Assembly: GCF_900607235.1 (NCBI RefSeq)
Contig: NZ_LR027856.1
Location: 62,001 to 126,000 of the forward strand
Length of the DNA: 64,000 nt
Source of the DNA: Olivibacter jilunii
GTDB lineage: Bacteria; Bacteroidota; Bacteroidia; Sphingobacteriales; Sphingobacteriaceae
Direction of reading: 5' to 3'
A model generated the notes under the pieces. That model was not told the DNA's origin. It worked only from the letters and a program-made list of their open reading frames with translations, and ran no database searches. The position numbers and the translations under genes were made by a program. Shown here piece by piece: positions 33,114 through 41,527 of the stretch (positions are counted from its first letter, which is position 1; each line of letters opens with the position of its first letter).

Positions 33114-33750
33114 AAAGCTCATCCTACTGATGGCCTGCATCCCGTTGCTGATATCGCCCTTTCGTGGTGCGGCCCAATCCACGGAAATCCAGCAACTGAT
33201 CCTGAACGCTGAAAAACTTAGCCAGTTCAAAAGTATCCTCAATCAGATGAAGGCCGGTTATGACATTATCAGTTACGGCTATAATGCGATAAAGGACATT
33301 TCCGAAGGAAACTTCTCGCTTCATTCCGTCTTCATTGGCGGGCTGATGATCGTCAGTCCCGAAGTAAAGAAATATGGCCGTATTGCCGATATCGTTTCAG
33401 CACAGGTCAAGATCAATGCTGAATACCGTTCGGCACTGTCCCGCTTCCAAAGTTCGGGGATATTCAATCCCGGTGAGCTAAAATATATGGGCAGGGTGTA
33501 TGGAAAATTGCTGGATCAGGCGAAAGATAATCTGGACGACCTGCTTATGGTCATAACCGATGCCCAGTTAAGGATGAGTGATGAAGAACGCCTTGCCCAG
33601 ATCGATCGTATATATGCCGATATGCAGGACAAAATTGTTTTTCTAAGGAAATTCAATGAATCGGGAAGTGTTCTTGCAGCGCAGCGGAACAGGGAATTAA
33701 AGGATATAATAGGTGTCGGACAATTTTTTAAGAAAGGGAATGACTTATGA
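33097..33750 (+). CDS. TraI-like periplasmic transfer protein, third paralogue
   Basis: 217 residues with a signal peptide (cleaved near RGAAQ), the ISEGNFSLHSVFIGGL motif and LDDLLMVITDAQLRMSDEERL. It overlaps the preceding gene by 17 bp and traJ by 4 bp, so the whole block is tightly coupled. Probable periplasmic, helical channel-associated protein. Three TraI-like genes in a row suggest a hetero-oligomer. Confidence 0.75.
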   Translation: MKQIIKKLILLMACIPLLISPFRGAAQSTEIQQLILNAEKLSQFKSILNQMKAGYDIISYGYNAIKDISEGNFSLHSVFIGGLMIVSPEVKKYGRIADIVSAQVKINAEYRSALSRFQSSGIFNPGELKYMGRVYGKLLDQAKDNLDDLLMVITDAQLRMSDEERLAQIDRIYADMQDKIVFLRKFNESGSVLAAQRNRELKDIIGVGQFFKKGNDL

Positions 33751-34973
33751 AAACTATAATCGCTGCCTGCCTGTTGTCCGTTTTCGCCATGCTGGTGCCA
33801 CAGGCCAGCCATGCGGACATTACCCAGACCCTAGGCGGTATGCAGCCTGTACTGGACAGCGTGCGCAACGAGATGCAGCCGCTAAGCGGAAAACTCATCG
33901 ACGTTGGCCGTGCCATAGCGGGCTTTGGCGCCCTCATCTATATAGCCAGCCGTGTTTGGCGCCAACTTGCCGCCGCCGAGCCTATAGATTTTTATCCGTT
34001 GCTCCGGCCTTTCGGTCTTGGCCTAGCCATTATGTTCTTCCCTGCCGTGATCGATCTGATGAACGGGGTTTTGCAGCCGACCGTCTCTGCCACGGCTGGA
34101 ATGGTTGAGGGAAGTAACAATGCCATTGAAGCACTTCTCAAGCAGAAAGAAGAAGCCGTAAAGAATTCAGACCTCTACAACATCTACGTTGGAGAAGATG
34201 GAAATGGAAATCGTTCCGAATGGTATAAGTATACACATCCCGAAGAATCCGGCAAAAGTAGTGAAGGTGGCTTATGGGAAGGTATCGGCAATGATATCAG
34301 GTTCTGGATGGACAAGCAGAGTTACAATTTCCGCAATTCCATCAAACAATGGATGAGCGAAGTGCTACAGGTCATTTTTGCCGCTGCTTCGCTCTGCATC
34401 AATACTATCCGTACATTCTACCTGATCGTACTGTCCATAATCGGCCCGATCGTGCTTGGCCTTTCGGTCATTGACGGTTTCCAGCAATCCCTTATCCAAT
34501 GGATGGCAAGGTATATCAATGTCTTCCTTTGGCTGCCCGTTTCAAATATCTTCGGGAGTATCTTGGGCAAGATACAGGAGAACATGCTCAAGATAGACAT
34601 CAGTCAGATCGGGCAGTCCGGTGATACATTTTTCAGTACCTATGATACCGCTTATCTCATCTTTATGCTAATTGGGATTTGCGGCTATTTTACCGTCCCG
34701 AATGTAGCGAATTATATTGTACAGGCAGGTGGGGCCAATGCCCTGTTGCAAAAGGTAACAAGTATCGTATCTACTTCGACTATGGCAGCCGGAGGCGTAA
34801 TGAGTGCCGGTGCCGGAAGAGCCGCTCAGGGAGCTTCCAACATTCTACAGGCGGGAAAACATTTCAACGAAGGTTATTCGGGAGAAAAGGAAGGTGCAGG
34901 CGGACATGGTGCCGTGGGCAGGGCTATGGGACATGCGGGCGGCTATCTTCATGACAGGCTTTCGGGCAACTAA
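33747..34973 (+). CDS. traJ: Conjugative transfer protein TraJ
   Basis: 408 residues. A signal peptide (ending SHAD) is followed by several hydrophobic segments (around 50-65, 90-110, 205-245, 305-325) and a Gly/Ala-rich, His-containing C-terminal tail (~345-408). This is the VirB6-like polytopic protein of the channel (CtnDOT_TraJ family). Features such as VWRQLAAAEPIDFYPLLRPF and FLWLPVSNIFGSIL are typical. It starts in the ATGA overlap with the gene before. Confidence 0.9.
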   Translation: MKTIIAACLLSVFAMLVPQASHADITQTLGGMQPVLDSVRNEMQPLSGKLIDVGRAIAGFGALIYIASRVWRQLAAAEPIDFYPLLRPFGLGLAIMFFPAVIDLMNGVLQPTVSATAGMVEGSNNAIEALLKQKEEAVKNSDLYNIYVGEDGNGNRSEWYKYTHPEESGKSSEGGLWEGIGNDIRFWMDKQSYNFRNSIKQWMSEVLQVIFAAASLCINTIRTFYLIVLSIIGPIVLGLSVIDGFQQSLIQWMARYINVFLWLPVSNIFGSILGKIQENMLKIDISQIGQSGDTFFSTYDTAYLIFMLIGICGYFTVPNVANYIVQAGGANALLQKVTSIVSTSTMAAGGVMSAGAGRAAQGASNILQAGKHFNEGYSGEKEGAGGHGAVGRAMGHAGGYLHDRLSGN

Positions 34974-34993
34974 TTCAGATAAAACTTTAAATT

Positions 34994-35605
34994 ATGTTCA
35001 CACAGTTCAAAAATATCGACACAGCGTTCAGGCACATACGTCTGTTCAGTATCATGCTGATCATAGCCAACGTGCTGATAGGTTATTATTACGTTTACAA
35101 AAGTTATCAGTTCGTAAATGCGGCACAGGGGCGCATATATGTACTCTACAATGGGAAGGTTCTACAGGCTATGGCAACAGACAGGAAAAGCAATTTGCCT
35201 GTAGAACTTCGGGATCATATCAGTACTTTCCACCAATACTTCTTTAACCTGATACCGGATGATAAGGCTATTCAGGCCAGTATTTCCAAGGCCCTCTATC
35301 TGGCCGATCAGTCCGCCAAAAGACAGTATGACAACCTGAAAGAATCGGGGTATTACAATAACCTAATCAGCGCTAACATATCGGAGGAAATAGAAATTGA
35401 CAGTACGGTCCTTGATATCGACAGTTATCCTTTTTCATTTGTCTGCTACGCAAGCCAAAAACTCACTCGTTCAACCAGTACGGCAACAAAACGGCTTGTT
35501 ACCAAAGGTCAGATAAGAGACTTAAAAAAGCAGACAGATGACAATCCGCATGGATTTTTAATACAGAACTGGGAAATAATCGAGAACCAAAATCTTGTGC
35601 AATGA
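34994..35605 (+). CDS. traK: Conjugative transfer protein TraK
   Basis: 203 residues: a short cytoplasmic N-terminus, one transmembrane helix (about 18-40, LFSIMLIIANVLIGYYYVYK) and a periplasmic domain with FHQYFFNLIPDD and FVCYASQKLTRST. It is the VirB8-like component of Bacteroidota conjugation systems. It overlaps the next small gene by 4 bp. Confidence 0.88.
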   Translation: MFTQFKNIDTAFRHIRLFSIMLIIANVLIGYYYVYKSYQFVNAAQGRIYVLYNGKVLQAMATDRKSNLPVELRDHISTFHQYFFNLIPDDKAIQASISKALYLADQSAKRQYDNLKESGYYNNLISANISEEIEIDSTVLDIDSYPFSFVCYASQKLTRSTSTATKRLVTKGQIRDLKKQTDDNPHGFLIQNWEIIENQNLVQ

Positions 35606-35826
35606 AGCTTTTCAGAAAACACAGGCAGGACAGGTTATCCGATTTAAACGATGAACAGGCATCCCGGATCGCATCAAAGATCGTTAACGGACAGAAACGT
35701 CTTGCCTCATTTCTTGAAAACAGGGTGAATCGGTTGCCCAAGTGGGTTTTGATGCTGGGCCTCGCCCTGTTCTGCGTGCTGATCGCTACTTACTGCATAT
35801 CCCTGCTTTTGCGGGGGCTTAAATGA
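35602..35826 (+). CDS. traL: Small transfer protein in TraL position
   Basis: 74 residues: a basic amphipathic N-terminal half and one transmembrane helix at about 48-70 (WVLMLGLALFCVLIATYCISLLL). Position between traK and traM and size match TraL-type proteins. It may steady the TraK/TraM envelope complex. The name rests on position more than on sequence. Confidence 0.65.
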   Translation: MKLFRKHRQDRLSDLNDEQASRIASKIVNGQKRLASFLENRVNRLPKWVLMLGLALFCVLIATYCISLLLRGLK

Positions 35827-35852
35827 TTTGTGAAACCAAATAAATTATCACT

Positions 35853-36923
35853 ATGGAAAAATTGAAAGACACGAGAAAAGTTTTCCTTGTTATGCCACTT
35901 TTAGTGCTGCCCTTTTTGACGTTTGCTTTTTACGCAATGGGTGGCGGGAGAGGCGTTAAGGCCGAAGACGAACCCAAAGTGAAGGGTATAAACATGGAGT
36001 TGCCCAATGCCTCTTTTCAGAAAAAGAAAGAGCCAAAGGATAAAATGGGATTTTATCAGGCCGCTCCGGATACGGGAAACCAAAAAAACAGTATGGCCGA
36101 TATGGTTGCCAAGATGGGCTTTTCCGTTCAGGAAGATCCCAAAGCTGCCGAAATTGATCAGAAATTAAAAGCTATCCAAGAAGAAATAAACAGGCCCGAA
36201 AAGGTACCGGAAAAAGAAACCGGTACAACAGCCACCAGACCAAACCCAGTAGAGCCGCAACATGAGGATATGGGCAGGGACATAGACCGTTTGGAAGCGT
36301 TGATGGAAACGATGAAAAAAGACAGTACGGACGATGAGGAAATGAAAGAACTGAACACCCTTTTGCAGACCATCATAGACATTCAGCACCCCCAACGGAT
36401 AAAAGATAGGCTTCCGGAGAGTGAAAGAGAAGGAAACAGTGAACCAGACAGTACTTTTAAGGCTGTACCTGCCATCATTACCGACAAACAGAAAGTATCA
36501 CAGGGGGCAACGGTCAGGCTTCAGTTACAGGACAGCACCGTGATCAATGGCCAACACCTGCCGAAAGGGTTCTACCTGTATGCCACCTGCCGGATTGCTA
36601 ATCAGCGTGTATTGCTGAACATCCGCAACATCCGTTTTGGGACATCCATTGTGCCAGTTAATCTTAGTGTTTATGGCCTTGACGGGATGGAAGGGATCGA
36701 CGCTCCACAGGCCGTTCTCACAGAAGCGGCCAATCTTGGTACGGGCAACTTCGTTTCGGGAATCGGTATGTATGGCCTTGATCAATCCATAGCTTCACAG
36801 GTAGCAGGTGCCGGAATGGAAGCTGCACGGAATGTGATCAGTAAAAAAGTCCGGAAAATCAAGGTTAAGCTAAAAGCCGGTGAACCGGTATTGTTAAAAA
36901 ACAATGATCTAAAAAGCCGCTAA
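35853..36923 (+). CDS. traM: Conjugative transfer protein TraM (DUF3714)
   Basis: 356 residues. One N-terminal transmembrane helix (about 10-32), a long Lys/Glu/Pro-rich periplasmic linker (40-200) and a compact C-terminal domain (FKAVPAIITDKQKVSQGATVRLQLQDS..., VPVNLSVYGLDGMEGI) that corresponds to the VirB10-like part. It would span the periplasm and link inner and outer membrane complexes. The VirB9-like TraN (DUF4138) that normally follows is not found after it in this window. Confidence 0.88.
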   Translation: MEKLKDTRKVFLVMPLLVLPFLTFAFYAMGGGRGVKAEDEPKVKGINMELPNASFQKKKEPKDKMGFYQAAPDTGNQKNSMADMVAKMGFSVQEDPKAAEIDQKLKAIQEEINRPEKVPEKETGTTATRPNPVEPQHEDMGRDIDRLEALMETMKKDSTDDEEMKELNTLLQTIIDIQHPQRIKDRLPESEREGNSEPDSTFKAVPAIITDKQKVSQGATVRLQLQDSTVINGQHLPKGFYLYATCRIANQRVLLNIRNIRFGTSIVPVNLSVYGLDGMEGIDAPQAVLTEAANLGTGNFVSGIGMYGLDQSIASQVAGAGMEAARNVISKKVRKIKVKLKAGEPVLLKNNDLKSR

Positions 36924-36934
36924 CGGAAAGTACT

Positions 36935-37981
36935 ATGAACAGGGCAGAACAGATATGGCGCAATTGGGAGGAAAAGCAGACTCGTCTGAACTTTAGCGGT
37001 TTGGGTGATGGCGCTGCCCGTGCCGTGTTAAAGAGTAAGTACGATCATTTAAGATATGGGTTATACAGACTTTCGTTAAACCCAAGCCCAGAAGAAAGGG
37101 CGTTTATTGGTATTGGAAATTCCATAACAAGGCGCATGCGCAGGCAACTGTATCCGGACAGGTTCATACGGTTATTGATCTCGTTGACAGAGCGTCTGTA
37201 TGACAAACCGAAACATATCAGGGATTTTCAGAGAGAGAAAGAAAAAAGCCTGGAATATTTGAAATGGCAGTTTAGGGAAAAAGGATTATCCGCTTTATCG
37301 GGCAAACTTGGTCATCTCTTGGACACGGAAGAAGAAAAGTTCACATTACCGCTCACGGCCCAATTGAACGGAAAAGAAAGGATAGATCTGAACGTGGCCC
37401 TTATTGCCGAAAAGCCGGGAAAGATAGCAATTTCCCATTTGGAAATCTCTCTTATTGATGAACATGCTCAGGGACGCTTGAAATACACCATCGACAATGA
37501 AAGTAAGATATCCCTACATGATGCAGTAAAGCTTTTACACGGGCAGGCCATAAAAAAAACATTTGAAAATGAAGACGGCCAATATGTCCAAAGGTGGTTG
37601 CAGGCTGATCTTAATGGTAAAACTGAAAATCAGGACATAAAAATCATGGTATTCGATCCTGCTTTCGCATACGATTTAAAAGCAATATTGACCGACTTCT
37701 CAAGAAAATCAGGGATCGAAGGTTTATCGAGGGATATGGTAATCAATGAACTCGAAAAAGGCGGTACGGTAAAGTTTACCGCCAAAGATGGACAGGATTA
37801 CCAGATGCAGGCTGATCCGAGGGAAGGCTCATTTCTGCTAAGGGACAGCAAAAATGTTCCATACAGTATAGAAAACTTCTTGGAGAACAATAAGGCCCAA
37901 AACGAATACGTGAACGAGCGTCAGTACGTGATCCACTTTCCGCAGACCGAACAGTACAGGAAACAATCAATGCACATTTAA
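36935..37981 (+). CDS. Hypothetical ICE protein
   Basis: 348 residues, no signal peptide. The N-terminal ~100 are basic and helical (IGNSITRRMRRQLYPDRFIRLLI), followed by a mixed alpha/beta part with IDLNVALIAEKPGKIAISHLEISL and a C-terminal FLLRDSKNVPYSIENFLEN segment, reminiscent of the DUF3945/DUF4099-type repeats of Bacteroidota mobile elements. It stands where traN is expected but is not TraN-like: no signal peptide and no beta-sandwich pattern. 12 bp separate it from traM, so it is in the operon. Confidence 0.55.
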   Translation: MNRAEQIWRNWEEKQTRLNFSGLGDGAARAVLKSKYDHLRYGLYRLSLNPSPEERAFIGIGNSITRRMRRQLYPDRFIRLLISLTERLYDKPKHIRDFQREKEKSLEYLKWQFREKGLSALSGKLGHLLDTEEEKFTLPLTAQLNGKERIDLNVALIAEKPGKIAISHLEISLIDEHAQGRLKYTIDNESKISLHDAVKLLHGQAIKKTFENEDGQYVQRWLQADLNGKTENQDIKIMVFDPAFAYDLKAILTDFSRKSGIEGLSRDMVINELEKGGTVKFTAKDGQDYQMQADPREGSFLLRDSKNVPYSIENFLENNKAQNEYVNERQYVIHFPQTEQYRKQSMHI

Positions 37982-38011
37982 CCCAATCGTTAACATTAAA
38001 ACTTAAAAATT

Positions 38012-39010
38012 ATGAATCTGAACAATTTAGAAGATAGAAAAGAAGATGCAAAAAGCCTTGGCTTTAGTGAAAAGACCATCGCACAGATAGAAGAAAACAT
38101 GCGTCTTGGCGTACCACAGTTTAAAGCGTATGATAGCATGCCCGCTACAGGAAAAGGACAGATTGATTATACCCTTAATTTCAAAAAGTCTGCCCAATCG
38201 GATTATTATTATTGGAACAGTTTTCAGGCAGTCCATAACAAAGTTGACCCATTGGAACCGGGACAAAAGTATATGGTCATTACCAAAGGAGAAGATGGCA
38301 AAAATATGGTCAAAAAACTGGACAATGTGAATGAAGCTATTGATCTGTTCAAAAAACAGAATGGGAACGCTGAACTTTCCATTGGAAAAGATCCTGCCCA
38401 TAAAAATATGGTTGCCAATATGGAGAACGGAAAAGTAAATTTCGTTGCCAAAACTTTTCAGGCCGCCTATTACGCAAACCCGACCCCCCAAACGTTTTAC
38501 ATTGAAGAAGGCAGGGGTTTTAACAAAGAACAGGCCGGAAATATGGTGCAGAAACGGGCGGTTTTTCGTGACGACCTGTTAAACTCCAATGGAATTATCT
38601 ACCAGGCATGGCTTATGCTAAATACCGATAAACCAAGAGATAGGAACGGGAATTATGAACTTAAAACATACCATGTTCCCAATTATGGATTTGATCTTAA
38701 AGAATCTTTGGATAAATATAACATCAAAGGACTTGAAGATCCGGAAAAAGCTGAAAAAGTCTATGCCAGCATAAAAAACGGAAACCGTGTATTGGTCACT
38801 GCCGAGAGAAAAGACGGTGAAACACTTTCTGTTTTTGTAGAAGCTGCTGTAAGGTGGGGGAAAATTAATTTCACATTGGAAAACGGAAAGCCGGAAAAAC
38901 GGGAAGAATTTCTGAAACCAGAAATCCAAAAAAATGTCAGTCAATCCGGTCAAACGGTTCGGCAAACCGTGGAAAATAACCAGAATGAAGGCGTAGCTCT
39001 TGGCAGATAG
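38012..39010 (+). CDS. Hypothetical ICE protein (DUF3945-like)
   Basis: 332 residues, soluble, charged. It opens with a short helical segment (DAKSLGFSEKTIAQIEENM) and contains DYTLNFKKSAQSDYYYWNSFQ and QAGNMVQKRAVFRDDL, features seen in DUF3945/DUF4099-type proteins carried by Bacteroidota conjugative elements next to topoisomerase or Hc1-like genes. A C-terminal basic, Gln/Asn-rich tail follows. Function unknown; a role in DNA handling after transfer is a guess. Confidence 0.55.
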   Translation: MNLNNLEDRKEDAKSLGFSEKTIAQIEENMRLGVPQFKAYDSMPATGKGQIDYTLNFKKSAQSDYYYWNSFQAVHNKVDPLEPGQKYMVITKGEDGKNMVKKLDNVNEAIDLFKKQNGNAELSIGKDPAHKNMVANMENGKVNFVAKTFQAAYYANPTPQTFYIEEGRGFNKEQAGNMVQKRAVFRDDLLNSNGIIYQAWLMLNTDKPRDRNGNYELKTYHVPNYGFDLKESLDKYNIKGLEDPEKAEKVYASIKNGNRVLVTAERKDGETLSVFVEAAVRWGKINFTLENGKPEKREEFLKPEIQKNVSQSGQTVRQTVENNQNEGVALGR

Positions 39011-39083
39011 GGGCTAATTCGTTTACTTTGACTCTGTTATAATAAACGGAATATCACTTATTGTTCAAATAAAATAAATAACT

Positions 39084-39260
39084 ATGGAAAAATTCACAGA
39101 ATTAAAGAACATCATTGCTTCGGCAGAAGCAGATGCCGACAAGTTTTATAACAAAAGCAACGGCGCTGCCGGAACACGCTTACGCAAAGCTTTGCAGGAA
39201 CTTAAAAGTCTTGCACAGGAAATCCGAAATGAAGTTACCACCATCAAAAACGGTAAATAA
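39084..39260 (+). CDS. Histone H1-like protein (Hc1 family)
   Basis: 58 residues: MEKFTELKNIIASAEADADK, then FYNKSNGAAGTRLRKALQELKSLAQEIRNEV and a basic end (TTIKNGK). This is the standard Bacteroidota Hc1-like pattern, with the GTRLRK motif. It is a small nucleoid-type protein that would coat DNA. It stands alone, is followed after 20 bp by a strong terminator, and is frequent on ICEs of this phylum, where it may protect or silence element DNA. Confidence 0.85.
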   Translation: MEKFTELKNIIASAEADADKFYNKSNGAAGTRLRKALQELKSLAQEIRNEVTTIKNGK

Positions 39261-39280
39261 GCTTCCTTCAGTTGTTATTA

Positions 39281-39312
39281 AAGTCCGGCACATAAATGCC
39301 GGACTTTTTTGT
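39281..39312 (+). terminator. Intrinsic terminator after the Hc1-like gene
   Basis: AAGTCCGGCA (39281-39290) and TGCCGGACTT (39297-39306) form a perfect 10-bp stem with a CATAAA loop, followed by a T run. Confidence 0.9.
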
Positions 39313-39365
39313 TGCGGAAAGTTTTGTTTTTTTAAGAAACCGTTGATCTGTTTTTTATAGATGCT

Positions 39366-39373
39366 TATATTTG
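39366..39373 (+). promoter_or_regulatory. Bacteroidota-type -7 box (TATATTTG) before the lipoprotein gene
   Basis: TATATTTG fits the TAnnTTTG consensus of the Bacteroidota primary sigma factor. It is 24 bp before ATG 39398, which favours that start over the in-frame TTG at 39371, which would lie inside the promoter. Confidence 0.5.
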
Positions 39374-39397
39374 AGTGTCTTACCAATAAAATCAGAT

Positions 39398-39850
39398 ATG
39401 AAAGCACCAAAGAACTTCCAATTCATTTCCTTATTGGTCATTACTTCGATTACCTTTTCGTGTTCATCTTCCGGTAGGGGATCAGAAGTTAAAGACCGCA
39501 TTGCCGGAAAATACGCTTCTGAAAGCGAATCCACCTTTGATTACTACAGGGATACGGTAGAAATCAAGCCAACGGACGACGGAAAATTCGACGTGCAGAC
39601 CATAGCCCATTGGAGCAACGCGAAGAAAGACGACCCGAACCGTCCTGCCAATAAGGTTGCAGGGGTTTGGAACAAGGGAAAAACAGGCTCTGTTTTAGTT
39701 GCTGATTTTCAGGCCAGCGATACCACACTACGCATTGTCGGCCAGTTAAGGGGCGGTGTGAATATTCTTTCTTTTGATGTCGATAAAGGAGTTATGCAAT
39801 GGCCTTCTGATGACGGTGAAACAGTTACCTACACTAAAATAAGCGAATAA
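39398..39850 (+). CDS. Small lipoprotein
   Basis: 150 residues with a lipoprotein signal (FQFISLLVITSITFSCSSS, Cys ~22). The mature part is a single beta-rich domain (IAGKYASESESTFDYYRDTVEI, KVAGVWNKGKTGSVLVADFQ), the pattern of small Bacteroidota lipocalin-like lipoproteins. It has its own promoter and a terminator at 39891, so it is a separate unit. On an ICE a surface lipoprotein could serve exclusion or attachment, but no evidence points to either. Confidence 0.7.
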   Translation: MKAPKNFQFISLLVITSITFSCSSSGRGSEVKDRIAGKYASESESTFDYYRDTVEIKPTDDGKFDVQTIAHWSNAKKDDPNRPANKVAGVWNKGKTGSVLVADFQASDTTLRIVGQLRGGVNILSFDVDKGVMQWPSDDGETVTYTKISE

Positions 39851-39890
39851 TCCTACGCTTACTCCTTTTTTATATAAAATCTTTTTGGAC

Positions 39891-39932
39891 GGGTAGCAGC
39901 TCTTTGGAACTAAAGAACTGCTACCCTTTTTT
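39891..39932 (+). terminator. Intrinsic terminator after the lipoprotein gene
   Basis: GGGTAGCAG (39891-39899) pairs with CTGCTACCC (39918-39926), with TCTTT/AAAGA inside, followed by six Ts. Confidence 0.85.
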
Positions 39933-40382
39933 ACAACAGGCGGCCCTGTTCCTCACCATTCGGTTGCCTGTCCGATATGTGTTATCTCCCTTTATTTCCT
40001 TTTAGTCCCTTCAACGCTTGGAGTTTTGCGTACCCCCCGTCGATTCGTTAGCAAATAAATTAAACAATCCCCAACCGAGCAAGGCATACCCTTCGGGTTT
40101 GCTCGAAAAAAATCTTCCTTTTCCCCACCTCGCAGCCCACGTAGGAAAAGAGTATTTTTTTCGGCAAAGCCTTGCACGGATGGGGATTCTATTAAGGTGC
40201 GGCTGCTTAACAATTGCCGGAGGGCCCCTGCGCCCGATGGACTTAAAATGTTAGGTAGTATGAAAATTAAAGGAAGAAGCCCCCCCATTGAGCTAGCAGC
40301 AAACCGGAGCAGTTTTGCCTTCGCCCTGCCCCAAAAGGAAATTACACAAACGAAATTATTGAAATCATAAAAAACAGAAATC
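39933..40382 (+). other. Long GC-rich leader with a possible 40-residue ORF
   Basis: About 450 bp without a regular gene, visibly richer in G/C runs (CCCCCC, GGAGGGCCCC, GCCCCCCCATT) than the flanking AT-rich sequence. Near its end ATG 40248 opens a 40-codon frame (MLGSMKIKGRSPPIELAANR then SSFAFALPQKEITQTKLLKS) that stops at 40370, 12 bp before the next gene. Such stretches before this ICE gene set could be a structured 5' UTR, a small-protein gene or a DNA-processing site. Confidence 0.35.
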
Positions 40383-40970
40383 ATGAAAACTACAGTAATC
40401 GGAAACAATAAAGAAAACGGAAAAGTAAGCACTACAGCAGTAACTAAAGAAAACAAGAGCGAACAGCCTAAAGCAAATGGACTGCCATTAAGCAAGGGAT
40501 TTGACGACAAACCTAAAGGCGAAGCAACAAAGGAATCGGTAAGCACTGTACCTGCACAGGCTGAACAACCGAAAGAGGAAGTAGCACCAAAAACAGAAAC
40601 CATTACGTCCGAACCGACCAAGAAGGAGTTAAAAGCTTCCATTGCTGCAAAGATTGCGGAGCAAAAGGCAATTTTAGAACGTCATATTGAATTGGGCGAT
40701 AAGCTGAACCGCAAAATCAGGCACAGGGATAACCTGACTGCCATTATTACCACCCTTAAAGAATTTGAGGTGTCGCTAAAGGACAACGAGGAAGAAACAG
40801 AAAATAATCATTTTCAAGGTTGTTTGCTGACCATTCAGGATGATAAAGGCAAAACCTTTACCACCAAGAACCCTACATTAATCAAAGAGGTAGCTGAGGA
40901 CGTTAAAACCTTTTGCACTGATAAGCTTAGGGATGTGGATTTGGACATTATTAATCTTATTCCTGCTTAA
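40383..40970 (+). CDS. Hypothetical ICE protein with disordered N-terminus
   Basis: 195 residues. The first ~80 are low-complexity (Lys/Glu/Thr/Pro-rich, EVAPKTETITSEPTKKELKA); the rest is helical (AEQKAILERHIELGDKLNRKIRHRDNL, then a compact tail with NHFQGCLLTIQDDKGKTFTT). No family recognised by name, but this type heads the J-domain/DUF3560 gene group on Bacteroidota plasmids and ICEs. A short GC hairpin follows the stop. Confidence 0.6.
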   Translation: MKTTVIGNNKENGKVSTTAVTKENKSEQPKANGLPLSKGFDDKPKGEATKESVSTVPAQAEQPKEEVAPKTETITSEPTKKELKASIAAKIAEQKAILERHIELGDKLNRKIRHRDNLTAIITTLKEFEVSLKDNEEETENNHFQGCLLTIQDDKGKTFTTKNPTLIKEVAEDVKTFCTDKLRDVDLDIINLIPA

Positions 40971-40980
40971 TCTCCGTTTT

Positions 40981-41010
40981 GCGTCCCTGTTATTGCGGGG
41001 ACGCTTATTT
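40981..41010 (+). terminator. Weak intrinsic terminator
   Basis: GCGTCCC (40981-40987) and GGGACGC (40998-41004) form a 7-bp stem with a 10-nt loop, followed by TTATTT. Confidence 0.6.
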
Positions 41011-41029
41011 ATCCACTAAAATACACGTT

Positions 41030-41527
41030 ATGAAATGGTTTAACCACTGCCAAACTTTAGAGGAAATAAAAGCCCTGTACAAGAAGCTTGCTAAACAATT
41101 CCATCCCGATTTAGGGGGAGATACAGTGACCATGCAGGAGATCAACAAAGAATATGCTTTTGCATCTGCCAAAACCATTAAAGGGGCTGATCTTTCCGAT
41201 GAAGAAACAGAGAATGAAATGCAGGTTTCCAAGGAATACAGACAGGCCATTGAAAAGATCATCTATTTGGACGGAATCATTATCGAACTGGTTGGGTATT
41301 GGATTTGGGTAACAGGGATAACCTATCCCGTAAGGAAAACGCTGAAAGAAGCGGGTTACTTTTTCGCACCGAAAAAACAGGCTTGGTATTTCAGAACGGA
41401 AGAGTATAAAGTTTCCAAAGGTGGAAAGAAGTCATTGGACGAAATACGTGCAAAATACGGGAGTGAAACTGTCAACAGGGATAAGGATAACAGGAATGAT
41501 AAAAAATTATTTGCAATCAGGTTATGA
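41030..41527 (+). CDS. J-domain (DnaJ-like) protein
   Basis: 165 residues from ATG 41030. The N-terminal ~50 form a short J-domain with LYKKLAKQFHPDLGGDTVTMQEIN, including the His-Pro-Asp triad; the C-terminal half (YWIWVTGITYPVRKTLKEAGYFFAPKKQAWYF) is a wing shared with the DUF3560 protein that follows (KKCGFRWSSSEGAWQRY). J-domains stimulate DnaK; here it may aid an element protein. The stop overlaps the next ATG by 4 bp (ATGA). Confidence 0.8.
   Translation: MKWFNHCQTLEEIKALYKKLAKQFHPDLGGDTVTMQEINKEYAFASAKTIKGADLSDEETENEMQVSKEYRQAIEKIIYLDGIIIELVGYWIWVTGITYPVRKTLKEAGYFFAPKKQAWYFRTEEYKVSKGGKKSLDEIRAKYGSETVNRDKDNRNDKKLFAIRL

Noticed and set aside
39992-40642. 216-codon frame on the minus strand
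   Set aside because: It runs antisense into the gene at 40383, has no recognisable domain and low-complexity Ser/Leu/Val content; a by-product of the GC-rich block and the Lys/Glu-rich gene opposite.
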